Source of the DNA: an uncultured Pelagibacteraceae bacterium
GTDB lineage: Bacteria > Pseudomonadota > Alphaproteobacteria > Pelagibacterales > Pelagibacteraceae
NCBI GenBank assembly: GCA_902579985.1
Contig: CACHIV010000008.1
Coordinates: 1 to 51,082 of the forward strand
Length of the DNA: 51,082 nucleotides
Direction of reading: 5' to 3'
Shown here piece by piece: positions 24,955-32,567 of this stretch. Position 1 is the first letter of the stretch, and every line of letters starts with the position of its first letter. The notes beneath the pieces are model-generated. The model saw nothing but the letters and a program-made list of their open reading frames with translations. It did not search any database and was not told the origin of the DNA. The translations under genes and the position numbers were made by a program.

Positions 24955-25992
24955 ATGAATTACAAAAAATTGGGAAATACAGATCTAGATGTAAGTACAA
25001 TTTGTCTCGGAACAATGACTTGGGGTGAGCAAAATACTCAAGAAGAGGGCTTTAAACAAATGGATTATGCTATGAATGAAGGCGTAAATTTTTGGGATAC
25101 AGCAGAATTATATTCGATACCACCTAAAAAAAATACCTATGGAAAAACTGAAGAAATAATTGGGAACTGGTTCCAAAAAACCAAAAAAAGAAATAAAATA
25201 ATCTTAGCTACCAAAGTCTCAGGACCTGGTTTGAGTTGGATTAGAGGCGGTGGCAATCAATATGATGAAAAAAATCTTAATGAAGCAGTAGAGGGAAGTC
25301 TTAAAAGATTAAAAACTGATTATATTGATTTATATCAATTGCATTGGCCAGAAAGAAAAAGTAACTTTTTTGGAAAACTAGGTTATCAACATAAAGACGA
25401 AAATGATTGGAACAAATTTGAAAATGTTCTTAACTCTTTAGATAAAATAATAAAAAGTGGAAAGATAAGATTTATAGGACTTTCAAACGAAACAGCTTGG
25501 GGGTTATCAAAATTTTTAGAAATTTCAAAATTGAAAAACCTTCCAAGAATGATGTCTGTTCAAAATCCGTATAGCCTGTTAAATAGAACTTATGAGGTTG
25601 GACTTGCTGAAGTTTCAGTGAGAGAAGAAAGTGGTTTATTGGCATACTCACCTTTAGCATTTGGTTATTTGACCGGAAAATATAGAAATGGAGAATTACC
25701 TCAAAATTCAAGAATGAAATTATTTGGAGATCAATTTGGGAGATATAAAACGAAAAATGGGCAATTAGCGATAGAAAAATATTATGAAATAGCAAACAAA
25801 CACCGTTTGGATTTTGCACAAATGGCTTTAAAGTTTTGCGAAATTCAACCCTTTGTAACTAGTGTAATTATTGGAGCTACGACTATGGAGCAGTTGAAAA
25901 CAGATGTAGAAAGTGTAAATGTTAAATTAACAGATAAAATTATTAAAGAAATAAATGAAATACAAAAAACATATCCTAACCCATGTCCATAA
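24955..25992 (+). CDS. Aldo/keto reductase (Tas-like)
   Basis: This NADP(H)-dependent TIM-barrel oxidoreductase has 345 residues. The tetrad is visible as Asp48 and Tyr53 (WDTAELYS), Lys87 (ATKVSG) and the His in LYQLHWPERK. The long PPKKNTYGKTEEIIGNW loop and LHWPERKSNFFG are characteristic of the Tas/YajO subgroup (E. coli Tas suppresses tyrosine auxotrophy). The cofactor-binding end VTSVIIGATTMEQLKTDV is intact. Substrate unknown. The 3' end overlaps the next gene by 10 nt. Confidence 0.93.
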   Translation: MNYKKLGNTDLDVSTICLGTMTWGEQNTQEEGFKQMDYAMNEGVNFWDTAELYSIPPKKNTYGKTEEIIGNWFQKTKKRNKIILATKVSGPGLSWIRGGGNQYDEKNLNEAVEGSLKRLKTDYIDLYQLHWPERKSNFFGKLGYQHKDENDWNKFENVLNSLDKIIKSGKIRFIGLSNETAWGLSKFLEISKLKNLPRMMSVQNPYSLLNRTYEVGLAEVSVREESGLLAYSPLAFGYLTGKYRNGELPQNSRMKLFGDQFGRYKTKNGQLAIEKYYEIANKHRLDFAQMALKFCEIQPFVTSVIIGATTMEQLKTDVESVNVKLTDKIIKEINEIQKTYPNPCP

Positions 25993-26489
25993 TTAAAAAA
26001 TTAATTTTTATTTTACTACTAAATATTTTTTCTTATCAGGTAATTGCTGATGAGATAAAAAAAATGGGCACTCATAAAGATTGGGAAACTTATATTATAA
26101 ATAACGAAACTGGCAAAATTTGTTTTGCCCAATCAAAACCTGTTTTGCAAGCTCCTAAGACAAGTTCTCGAGAAGCAAGATTATTTATTAGTTTTAGACC
26201 GGGAGAAAATGTAACAAATGAAATTAGTATAACTAGTGGATATAACTATAACAAAAAAAATTCAATTAAAGCTATATCAGGAAAAAATAAATATACTTTT
26301 GACATTGTTAGAGAAAATTTTGCATGGATTACAGATAAAAATTTTGAAAAAAAAATGATCAGAACTATGAAAAAAGGATCTAGAATAATGGTAAAAGCAT
26401 ATAATCAACAAGGATCTCAAACTATAGACCACTATTCACTTTTAGGTTTTACTAAAGCGTATAAAGCTACTAAAGCTAACTGCAGTTAA
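25983..26489 (+). CDS. IalB-like (invasion associated locus B family) periplasmic protein
   Basis: This 168-residue exported protein has a signal peptide (residues 1-22, ending VIA). The mature part follows the IalB family pattern: a DWETYIINNETGKICFA segment with a Cys, a beta-rich core with FISFRPGENVTNEISITSGY, and a late GSRIMVKAYNQQGSQTIDHYSL with a final FTKAYKATKANCS. Despite the family name, such proteins are widespread in free-living alphaproteobacteria and have no proven function there. Two cysteines may form a disulfide. It overlaps the aldo/keto reductase gene and is 4 nt before argG. Confidence 0.8.
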   Translation: MSIIKKLIFILLLNIFSYQVIADEIKKMGTHKDWETYIINNETGKICFAQSKPVLQAPKTSSREARLFISFRPGENVTNEISITSGYNYNKKNSIKAISGKNKYTFDIVRENFAWITDKNFEKKMIRTMKKGSRIMVKAYNQQGSQTIDHYSLLGFTKAYKATKANCS

Positions 26490-26493
26490 ATAA

Positions 26494-27678
26494 ATGAAGT
26501 CACAAAAGAGAATCGTACTCGCTTATTCGGGAGGTCTAGATACATCTATAATTTTAAAATGGCTTCAAGAAAACTATGAAGCAGATATTATTTGCTACAC
26601 AGCTGATATAGGCCAAAAGATTGATAGAAAAAAAATTATAACAAACGCTAAAAGATTGGGTGTTAAAAGAATCATCATTAAGGACTTAAAAAATATTTTT
26701 GTAAAAAATTATATTTTTCCAATGTTAAGAGGTCATGCGATTTATGAAGGTGTTTATCTATTAGGAACTTCAATTGCAAGACCATTGATAGCAAAAGACC
26801 AGATTAGAGTTGCAAAAAAATATAAAGCTTTTGCAGTATCTCACGGTTCAACAGGAAAAGGTAATGATCAAGTAAGATTTGAACTTGGTTATCATTATTT
26901 TGGTAAAAAAATAAAAGTAATTGCTCCATGGAGAATATGGAAACTTAAATCTAGAACTGATCTAATTAATTATGCAAAAAAAAATGGAATTCCGGTTCCA
27001 AAAGATAAAAAAGGTGCTTCTCCTTTTTCTGTTGATGATAATTTATTTCACACTTCCACTGAAGGTAAAATTTTAGAAAATCCAAAAAACTCTGCTCCAG
27101 AATTTATATTTGAAAGAACAATCTCACCAGAAAAATCCCCTAATAAAGCAACTTTTATTACTATTAGTTTTAAAAAAGGAGATCCTATTAAAATTAATGG
27201 AAAAAAATTATCTCCAGCAAAATTACTTGAAAAATTAAATAAACTTGCTGGTAAAAATGGAATTGGTAGAGTTGACTTAGTCGAAAATAGATTTTTAGGA
27301 ATTAAATCTAGAGGAGTTTACGAAACTCCCGGAGGAACAATATTAATTCATGCTCATAGAGCAATGGAATCCGTGACCTTAGATAAAGATACGATGCACA
27401 AAAAAGATTCTATAATGCCAAGATATGCAGAACTAATCTATAATGGTTACTGGTATTCAAAAGAAAGATTTAAGCTTCAAAAAATAGTAGATCTTAAAAA
27501 GAACAAAGTTAATGGAACTGTTAAACTGAAACTTTATAAAGGCAACATAACAATTGAGTCACGAATAACTAAAAGTAATGCATACTCAATAAAAAAAGTT
27601 TCATTTGAGGAGAATAAATCTTTTAATAAATTAAATGTAGAAAGATTTATTAATTTTCATAAAAAAAAATTAAAATAA
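26494..27678 (+). CDS. argG: Argininosuccinate synthase
   Basis: ArgG condenses citrulline and aspartate with ATP in arginine biosynthesis (cytoplasm). The 394-residue protein has the PP-loop AYSGGLDTS (10-18), YEADIICYTADIGQ, the HGSTGKGNDQVRFEL motif and YETPGGTILIHAHRAMES. Length and motifs are typical of type 1 ArgG. No other arginine gene is adjacent. It ends 14 nt before the convergent small membrane protein gene. Confidence 0.97.
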   Translation: MKSQKRIVLAYSGGLDTSIILKWLQENYEADIICYTADIGQKIDRKKIITNAKRLGVKRIIIKDLKNIFVKNYIFPMLRGHAIYEGVYLLGTSIARPLIAKDQIRVAKKYKAFAVSHGSTGKGNDQVRFELGYHYFGKKIKVIAPWRIWKLKSRTDLINYAKKNGIPVPKDKKGASPFSVDDNLFHTSTEGKILENPKNSAPEFIFERTISPEKSPNKATFITISFKKGDPIKINGKKLSPAKLLEKLNKLAGKNGIGRVDLVENRFLGIKSRGVYETPGGTILIHAHRAMESVTLDKDTMHKKDSIMPRYAELIYNGYWYSKERFKLQKIVDLKKNKVNGTVKLKLYKGNITIESRITKSNAYSIKKVSFEENKSFNKLNVERFINFHKKKLK

Positions 27679-27692
27679 TTTAAAATATTAAT

Positions 27693-27911
27693 TTATCTTT
27701 TTTTTTTAGCTTCTTCTCTAGGATCTGGGATTTTCCCAAAAGATAATCTTATTACTGTAACTACTACCCAACCCAAAGCCATAGATGATAAAATATAATA
27801 TATGAATGCTAGAGATTCACTACTTGCAAAATCTTTTAAATTTGCTCCAAAATAAATAATATTCCAAAACAGGAAGAAGAATATTTCGTAAATTATAATT
27901 ATTTTAAACAT
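27693..27911 (-). CDS. Small two-TM membrane protein (72 aa)
   Basis: Unrecognised family. The 72 residues contain two hydrophobic helices (about 3-24 and 37-57) and a basic C-terminal tail (DPREEAKKKR) that should stay in the cytoplasm. It starts with MFKIIIIYEIFFFLFW. It lies between convergent argG and the divergent psiE-like gene. Expression evidence is limited to its clean frame and plausible topology. Confidence 0.6.
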   Translation of the reverse strand: MFKIIIIYEIFFFLFWNIIYFGANLKDFASSESLAFIYYILSSMALGWVVVTVIRLSFGKIPDPREEAKKKR

Positions 27912-27966
27912 GCATAAAATATTGACTATAGTGTTTTCTTTTTAATACAAAATTTATTATATTTTT

Positions 27967-28018
27967 TTTTTGTCGCAGATGATATATATGGTATTATTCA
28001 TTAAATCTGCGACAAAAA
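27967..28018. repeat. Perfect 14-bp inverted repeat in a divergent intergenic region
   Basis: TTTTTGTCGCAGAT (27967-27980) and its exact complement ATCTGCGACAAAAA (28005-28018) are separated by 24 AT-rich bases that include GGTATTATT. It lies between the start of the 72-residue gene and the start of the psiE-like gene, which diverge. T tracts precede and A tracts follow the stem on both strands, the opposite of an intrinsic terminator. A dyad operator around a promoter, or an RNA hairpin in the psiE leader, is more likely. Confidence 0.6.
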
Positions 28019-28060
28019 TAACAAAGAATGAAGATCAAATTTAAAATATTCAAATAATTT

Positions 28061-28444
28061 ATGGAAAATGTAACTAAAAACCTACAATTAATATTGTTAT
28101 CTATAATTCTTGTTAGTACAGTTATAGCTGTTGGAATTGAAATTAGAACTATGTTTCTAAATCAGTCAGTTACTTTAGCTGATTTGCTATTAATGTTTCT
28201 ATATCTAGAAGTAATTGCAATGGTAAGAATTTTTTGGGTTCAACAATCTATAAGCATCACTTTGCCTTTACTTATCGCAATAACAGCATTATCTCGGTTT
28301 ATTATATTGCAAGGTAAAGAAATGGATCCATCAGGGTTAGTTTATGAAGCTGTAGCTATAGTTCTTATTGCAGCTGCAATAGTGATCTTAAGATTAAGAC
28401 ATAGTGATAAGCTTGGAATTAAACCAAAGAAAAATCGTAAATAA
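28061..28444 (+). CDS. PsiE family phosphate-starvation-inducible membrane protein
   Basis: This four-helix membrane protein of 127 residues resembles PsiE (phosphate-starvation-inducible protein E), whose molecular function is unknown. Helices run about 10-27, 38-56, 62-80 and 92-112. Typical features are the LLLMFLYLEVIAMVRIF segment with a conserved Glu and Arg in the membrane plane, followed by RFIILQGKEMDP and a basic tail. A perfect inverted repeat lies 43 nt upstream. It is 3 nt before the SDR gene, so the two are probably co-transcribed. Confidence 0.82.
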   Translation: MENVTKNLQLILLSIILVSTVIAVGIEIRTMFLNQSVTLADLLLMFLYLEVIAMVRIFWVQQSISITLPLLIAITALSRFIILQGKEMDPSGLVYEAVAIVLIAAAIVILRLRHSDKLGIKPKKNRK

Positions 28445-28447
28445 AAA

Positions 28448-29155
28448 ATGGAACCAAAATATTTAATTTTCGGAGCAACAGGCTCTATAGGATCAAATTT
28501 AGCAAAGGAACTATGTAACGCTAAACAAAATATCCATCTTGTTGCAAGAAATGAAGAAGAGGTAAAATCTTTATCCGAAAAATTAGGGTGCACTTATTCC
28601 GTAGCTGATGTTTTAAAAGATAATTTTATTGAAAAAGTAAAATCTGAAATTTCTGAAATTAAAGGAATTGCATATTGTGTAGGTTCAATAGATTTAAAAC
28701 CTTTAAAAGTAGTAAAAGAAGAAGATTTTGAAAAATGTATGAAATTAAATCTTTACTCAGCTGTAAAAGCAATAAAAGCATACCAAGATAGTTTAAAAAA
28801 AAATAAAGGTTCAATTATATTATTTTCTTCCGTAGCTGCTCAAAGAGGTTTTCCAAATCATTCTATTATTGCCTCAGCGAAAGCAGCTGTTAAAGGTTTA
28901 GCTATTTCACTTGCAGCAGAGTTTGCTCCAAATATTAGAGTAAACTGTATCGCCCCTAGTTTAACTAATTCAAAAATTTCTCAACCGCTATTAAAAAATA
29001 ATATTATGGCTGAAGGTATTGCTAAAGCTCATCCTATGAAAAGAATTGGTGAAGGAAAAGATATTGCAGCAATGGCAAAATTTTTACTAACTGAAGAAAG
29101 CTCCTGGATAACAGGTCAAGTCATTGGAGTAGACGGAGGAAGATCTTCGATTTAA
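28448..29155 (+). CDS. SDR-family oxidoreductase lacking the catalytic Tyr
   Basis: This is a short-chain dehydrogenase/reductase fold of 235 residues. The cofactor motif GATGSIGS (9-16), Asn101, the catalytic-type Ser127/128 in LFSSVAAQ and Lys145 are present. The YxxxK tyrosine is replaced by Ile141 (HSIIASAKAAVKG), so classical SDR chemistry is doubtful. The C-terminal GVDGGRSS motif is normal. Such Tyr-less SDRs are seen as recurrent variants, possibly structural or using other chemistry. It sits between psiE-like and a 38-residue membrane peptide, close to the photolyase operon. Confidence 0.88.
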   Translation: MEPKYLIFGATGSIGSNLAKELCNAKQNIHLVARNEEEVKSLSEKLGCTYSVADVLKDNFIEKVKSEISEIKGIAYCVGSIDLKPLKVVKEEDFEKCMKLNLYSAVKAIKAYQDSLKKNKGSIILFSSVAAQRGFPNHSIIASAKAAVKGLAISLAAEFAPNIRVNCIAPSLTNSKISQPLLKNNIMAEGIAKAHPMKRIGEGKDIAAMAKFLLTEESSWITGQVIGVDGGRSSI

Positions 29156-29271
29156 TGAAAAAAAATATTAGAAATAAAGATTCCATTGCATATTTGTTCG
29201 CGAGCAAACATATCCGCTATTATTACGCATTTTTCTGGATAATCTTAATTGGTTATTTAATTATAAAATAG
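29155..29271 (+). CDS. Small single-TM membrane peptide (38 aa)
   Basis: The ATG overlaps the SDR stop codon (TAATG), and a frame of 38 codons follows: a basic N-terminus (MKKNIRNKD), KHIRYYY, and one hydrophobic helix (about 23-37, AFFWIILIGYLIIK). Coupling to the SDR gene and a credible membrane topology support it. No family recognised. It ends 3 nt before the stop of the convergent DUF2256 gene. Confidence 0.5.
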   Translation: MKKNIRNKDSIAYLFASKHIRYYYAFFWIILIGYLIIK

Positions 29272-29274
29272 TGT

Positions 29275-29400
29275 TTATTTAGAAGCACATTTTTTTGAAC
29301 AATACTTAATATTCTCCCAATTTAATCTCCATTTTTTTCTCCAAACAAAAGGTCTTTTACAATTTTGGCAAGTTTTAGAGGGTAAATTTTGTTTTTTCAT
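29275..29400 (-). CDS. DUF2256 zinc-ribbon-like small protein
   Basis: This 41-residue protein carries the DUF2256 pattern: CQNCKRPFVWRKKWRLNWEN, then KYCSKKC, giving four metal-ligand-like cysteines (Cys11, Cys14, Cys34, Cys38). Function is unknown. Its genes commonly accompany cryptochrome/photolyase-related genes, as here. Its ATG overlaps the stop of the DCC gene (ATGA), so it is the third gene of a translationally coupled photolyase-DCC-DUF2256 operon. Confidence 0.85.
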   Translation of the reverse strand: MKKQNLPSKTCQNCKRPFVWRKKWRLNWENIKYCSKKCASK

Positions 29401-29747
29401 TTTAATTGGTGTTTATTTTTTAAAAATAAGAAGTATGCGATTATTTCATAACCGTAGTGGAATAAAACAAATAAGGGTTTAATTGAAAATATTTTTGCTA
29501 GGAAATTATATTTAGGAATTTTTGACCATATTATAACAAAAGCTTTTGCACCCCCTATTACCTCCCCATCATCAATTACATGTAATCTTCTTAATAATTC
29601 CGCCTGTGATTTGGAGGTTAATTTTAAAGCTGCTTCATTGTTAGTGATATCAATCCATTCTAAATTACTATCAGCAATCTTTTTATAGTGATTGATCTCT
29701 AATCTACAGACATTACAGGAATTGTTAAAAAAAACTTTAATTGCCAT
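29397..29747 (-). CDS. DCC family thiol-disulfide oxidoreductase (DUF393)
   Basis: This thioredoxin-like protein of 116 residues belongs to the DCC family. The defining motif near the N-terminus appears as FFNNSCNVCRLE, with Cys11 and Cys14; the first position is Asn-Ser rather than Asp. A later IDDGEVIGGAKAFVIIWSKI segment and a C-terminal hydrophobic stretch match the family. Its 5' end overlaps the photolyase gene by 11 nt and its 3' end overlaps the DUF2256 gene by 4 nt. The redox partner is unknown; it may serve the photolyase or repair-linked redox chemistry. Confidence 0.85.
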   Translation of the reverse strand: MAIKVFFNNSCNVCRLEINHYKKIADSNLEWIDITNNEAALKLTSKSQAELLRRLHVIDDGEVIGGAKAFVIIWSKIPKYNFLAKIFSIKPLFVLFHYGYEIIAYFLFLKNKHQLK

Positions 29748-31233
29748 ACGTATTTTTATTAATAAATTTTTCGGCCTCTGACAATATTAATTTTTTTCTC
29801 TCTGGTTTCATTTTGTCAAAGATCCGTACCATCATTGAAAGCCTTGGATTTTTTAAAAAAAAATTTCTATTTCTATTTATAAACCTCCAATACAAACCAT
29901 CCATAGTATTACACCACTCTCCTTTTTTAAAATCCATCATTTTCATAAAATAACTTGATCCACAAATATATGGCTTGGTTGCAAAAATTCCACCATCACT
30001 AAATAAGCCCATGCCATAAACATTAGGTACCATCACCCAATCAGATGAATCCACAAACATTTCCATAAACCATTTGTAAACAATTTTAGGTTTTAGTTCG
30101 CACAAGTTCATAATATTTGAAAGTATCATTAGTCTTTCAATATGATGTGACCAACCATAGTTTAATGCATTTTTAATTGCATAATCTAATGGTGGCAAAC
30201 CAGTTGTTCCTTCATACCATGAAACTTTCATTTTTCTGTTTTGTTTAAAAAAATTTCTTGTTTCCATGTCATAACTGTACTTTTGATAAACCCCTCTCAT
30301 AAACTCTCGCCAGCCAATAACTTGCCTTACATAACCCTCTAAAGAATTAAGTTTAATTTTATTTTTTTTATGAAAATCTAATGTTTTACCAATAATAAAT
30401 TCTGGAGTTATTAGACCTAAATTAATATATGGACTTAAAGCGCTATGAAATAAGATATTGTTCCCTTGATCCACTGCATCTTCATAATCACCAAATAAAT
30501 TTGATTTCTCTTTTAGAAAGAAATTTAAAAGTTTCACAACATCATTATACTCAGTTGCAAGCCAAAAATTTTTAGTGTTTCCCGGATGGTCCTTAAACAT
30601 TTTTTCAACAATTGGTTTTAAATTTTTTGTATGTTTTGTTTCAGTGATATTTGGAAATTTAGGAACTTTAGTATTTTTAGGAAGTTTCTTTCTGTTATCA
30701 TCATCAAAACTCCACTTTCCACCTTCTGGAGTTCCATCTTTATTCATTAATATATTTAGCTTTTTTCTTGTATCTTTATAAAAAGTTGCCATGAATGGCC
30801 TTTTATTTTTTGAAAGGTAATTGTTAAATTCTTCTCTAGAATTTAAAAACATTGGTGATTTAATTTGATGCCAAACTAAATCATTTTTTTTAATAAAGTT
30901 TTGTGCTTTTTTTTCGAAAAATTTATCTTCAATTTCAAAACTTATGATCTCCTTAATTTTTTTGGATTTAATAACTTTCTTAACTTTTTCAAAATAATCT
31001 TTTTTAAAGTCTGATGAGTCTATTTTTGAATATTCAACTTTAAATTTATTTTTTTTTAAGTGATCTACATAAGATCTCATAGCAGATAAAAACAATAGAA
31101 TTTTTAATTTATGATGCTTTTCATATGTACATAATTCATAATCTTCAGACATAAAAATAATATGATCATGTTTATATTGATCTATAATTTTTGACGGAAA
31201 TAGTTGATTTCCAAGTATTAAAAAAAGTTTCAT
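29737..31233 (-). CDS. Cryptochrome/deoxyribodipyrimidine photolyase-related protein (COG3046/FeS-BCP branch)
   Basis: This 498-residue flavoprotein belongs to the bacterial (6-4)-photolyase/cryptochrome branch typified by Agrobacterium PhrB. FAD-domain signatures are clear: EGYVRQVIGWREFMRGVY (299-316), YGWSHHIERLMILSNIMNL (359-377), DSSDWVMVPNVYGMG and FSDGGIFATKPY. Only four cysteines exist (35, 378, 424, 441). The two adjacent cluster ligands expected after the KPY region fall in a short deletion around 432-440, so the 4Fe-4S cluster is probably absent. It is the first gene of a coupled operon with DCC and DUF2256 genes. The likely role is light-driven repair of UV damage, or light sensing. 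Confidence 0.9.
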   Translation of the reverse strand: MKLFLILGNQLFPSKIIDQYKHDHIIFMSEDYELCTYEKHHKLKILLFLSAMRSYVDHLKKNKFKVEYSKIDSSDFKKDYFEKVKKVIKSKKIKEIISFEIEDKFFEKKAQNFIKKNDLVWHQIKSPMFLNSREEFNNYLSKNKRPFMATFYKDTRKKLNILMNKDGTPEGGKWSFDDDNRKKLPKNTKVPKFPNITETKHTKNLKPIVEKMFKDHPGNTKNFWLATEYNDVVKLLNFFLKEKSNLFGDYEDAVDQGNNILFHSALSPYINLGLITPEFIIGKTLDFHKKNKIKLNSLEGYVRQVIGWREFMRGVYQKYSYDMETRNFFKQNRKMKVSWYEGTTGLPPLDYAIKNALNYGWSHHIERLMILSNIMNLCELKPKIVYKWFMEMFVDSSDWVMVPNVYGMGLFSDGGIFATKPYICGSSYFMKMMDFKKGEWCNTMDGLYWRFINRNRNFFLKNPRLSMMVRIFDKMKPERKKLILSEAEKFINKNTYGN

Positions 31234-31242
31234 AGTGTAATT

Positions 31243-31277
31243 AAAAAATATATCACCAAACCATTTTTTTTTTGGTG
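31243..31277 (-). terminator. Terminator-like hairpin upstream of photolyase gene
   Basis: On the minus strand CACCAAA (31277-31271) pairs with TTTGGTG (31260-31254) around a 10-nt A-rich loop, followed by ATATATTTTTT. It lies just after the stop of the small minus-strand frame at 31293 and before the photolyase start at 31233, as expected for a terminator of that older reading frame. Confidence 0.55.
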
Positions 31278-31292
31278 CGGCAGGTTTACTTG

Positions 31293-31480
31293 TTATATTT
31301 TAAGAATATTGGTCTTAAATTTCGAATATAAAATATTAGAATATTTACTCATATCTTTCATATTAGCTTTTGCTTCATCATCAAACTTCTTTAAGGATCC
31401 AAAATCTAATTGTTTTTCTAAGACTATTTTATATTCTGGAACACATCCCCATTCGTTTAAATTTGCAATTTATTTACCAT
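31293..31480 (-). pseudogene. Possible frameshifted or decayed small gene
   Basis: On the minus strand 58 codons are open between a TAA at 31470-31472 and the TAA at 31293. They encode a coding-like peptide that includes NEWGCVPEYKIVLEKQLDFG and KANMKDMSKYSNILYSKF. The frame has no ATG, GTG or TTG near its beginning. Upstream, in the next frame, ATG at 31478-31480 opens MVNKLQI and hits a stop. A single-base shift would join the two into a roughly 62-residue protein. A terminator-like hairpin follows. Either it is a decayed gene, a sequence error, or an unusual start. Family not recognised. Confidence 0.4.
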
Positions 31481-31503
31481 TAAATTATAAAAATGATCTT
31501 TTC

Positions 31504-32562
31504 ATGACAAAGTTAACAGTTTTAATATTTTTTATTTTTATTTATAACTCTTTATTAATTTCTATGGAAAAAAAACCTTTTCACCACCTTTCTGACGGTA
31601 CATTTAGAAACCCAGAAGGATCACCTAAAAGAGATACAAATTTTAAATGGTCATATAAAATTTTTAATCAAGAAAAAAAGAAACTTGATATGACTGTTCC
31701 TAAAGAACATGTTGTCAGTAAAGAAAAAGTATTAGCTGATTTACAAAGGTTAAAAGACAGCGATTATATAGCTTGGATTGGTCATGCCACATTTATAATA
31801 AAATTAGGAGAAACAACAATTATAACTGATCCGGTTTTTTCAAAAAATGCAGGTCCATTAATATTTGGTCCAAAAAGATTTACTGAGCCAGCCCTAAAGC
31901 TTAAAGAGATTCCTAAAATTGATTTATTTTTACTTACTCACAATCATTATGACCATCAAGATATGATGACAATTAGAAGATTTCCATACAAAGATGCTAA
32001 AGTCTTACTTCCACTTAAGCTTGGAAAATACTTTACAAGAAATGGCTATGATGACGTTAATGAAATGGATTGGTACGATGAAATAGAAATTAATAAAAAA
32101 TTAAAAATTACTTTCTTGCCAGCAGTTCATTGGTCAAAAAGAAGCTTAACTGATACTAATAAAACTTTATGGGGAAATTTTTTAATTGAATATAATAATA
32201 AAAAAATTTTTTTTGCATGTGATACTGGTGTTGGAAATATTTATAAGGACCTAGGAGAAAAATATGGTCCAATAGATCTTAGTTTAATTAATATTGGTGC
32301 TTATAACTTTTATCCAATATCACCTTATAAAGATAAGTCTGCTTATCATACTAATCCAGAAGAGGCTCTACAGGTCGCCCAAAATTTAAAAAGTAAAAAA
32401 GTATTAGGAACTCATTGGGGTACTTTTGTTTTATCTTTAGAACCAATTATGGAGCCACCTATAAGATTTAAAAATAATTCTGAAAAATATGGATTTAAAA
32501 AAGAAGAAGCAATTATATTTAAAATTGGAGAAATTAATTCATTAGAAAAAATTTTAAATTAA
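31504..32562 (+). CDS. MBL-fold metallo-hydrolase (NAPE-PLD/UlaG-like)
   Basis: This metallo-beta-lactamase-fold hydrolase has 352 residues and an N-terminal hydrophobic segment (MTKLTVLIFFIFIYNSLLIS), a signal anchor. The zinc motif LTHNHYDHQD (HxHxDH), a later His in PAVHWSKRS, Asp in ACDTGVG and the final His in LGTHWGTF are all present. The FRNPEGSP and WIGHATFIIK segments are typical of the N-acyl-phosphatidylethanolamine phospholipase D-like group, suggesting a phospholipid-type substrate. The frame is open to 31309, but the extra 65 codons overlap the minus-strand remnant and look non-coding, so the ATG at 31504 was chosen. Confidence 0.88.
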   Translation: MTKLTVLIFFIFIYNSLLISMEKKPFHHLSDGTFRNPEGSPKRDTNFKWSYKIFNQEKKKLDMTVPKEHVVSKEKVLADLQRLKDSDYIAWIGHATFIIKLGETTIITDPVFSKNAGPLIFGPKRFTEPALKLKEIPKIDLFLLTHNHYDHQDMMTIRRFPYKDAKVLLPLKLGKYFTRNGYDDVNEMDWYDEIEINKKLKITFLPAVHWSKRSLTDTNKTLWGNFLIEYNNKKIFFACDTGVGNIYKDLGEKYGPIDLSLINIGAYNFYPISPYKDKSAYHTNPEEALQVAQNLKSKKVLGTHWGTFVLSLEPIMEPPIRFKNNSEKYGFKKEEAIIFKIGEINSLEKILN

Positions 32563-32567
32563 TTCAT

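Noticed and set aside
27967..28018. Bidirectional intrinsic terminator
   Set aside because: Flanking genes diverge, and on both strands the T tract precedes and not follows the stem.
31309..31503. 65-codon N-terminal extension of the MBL-fold protein
   Set aside because: It has no family-like features, overlaps a coding-like minus-strand frame, and the ATG at 31504 starts a proper signal anchor.
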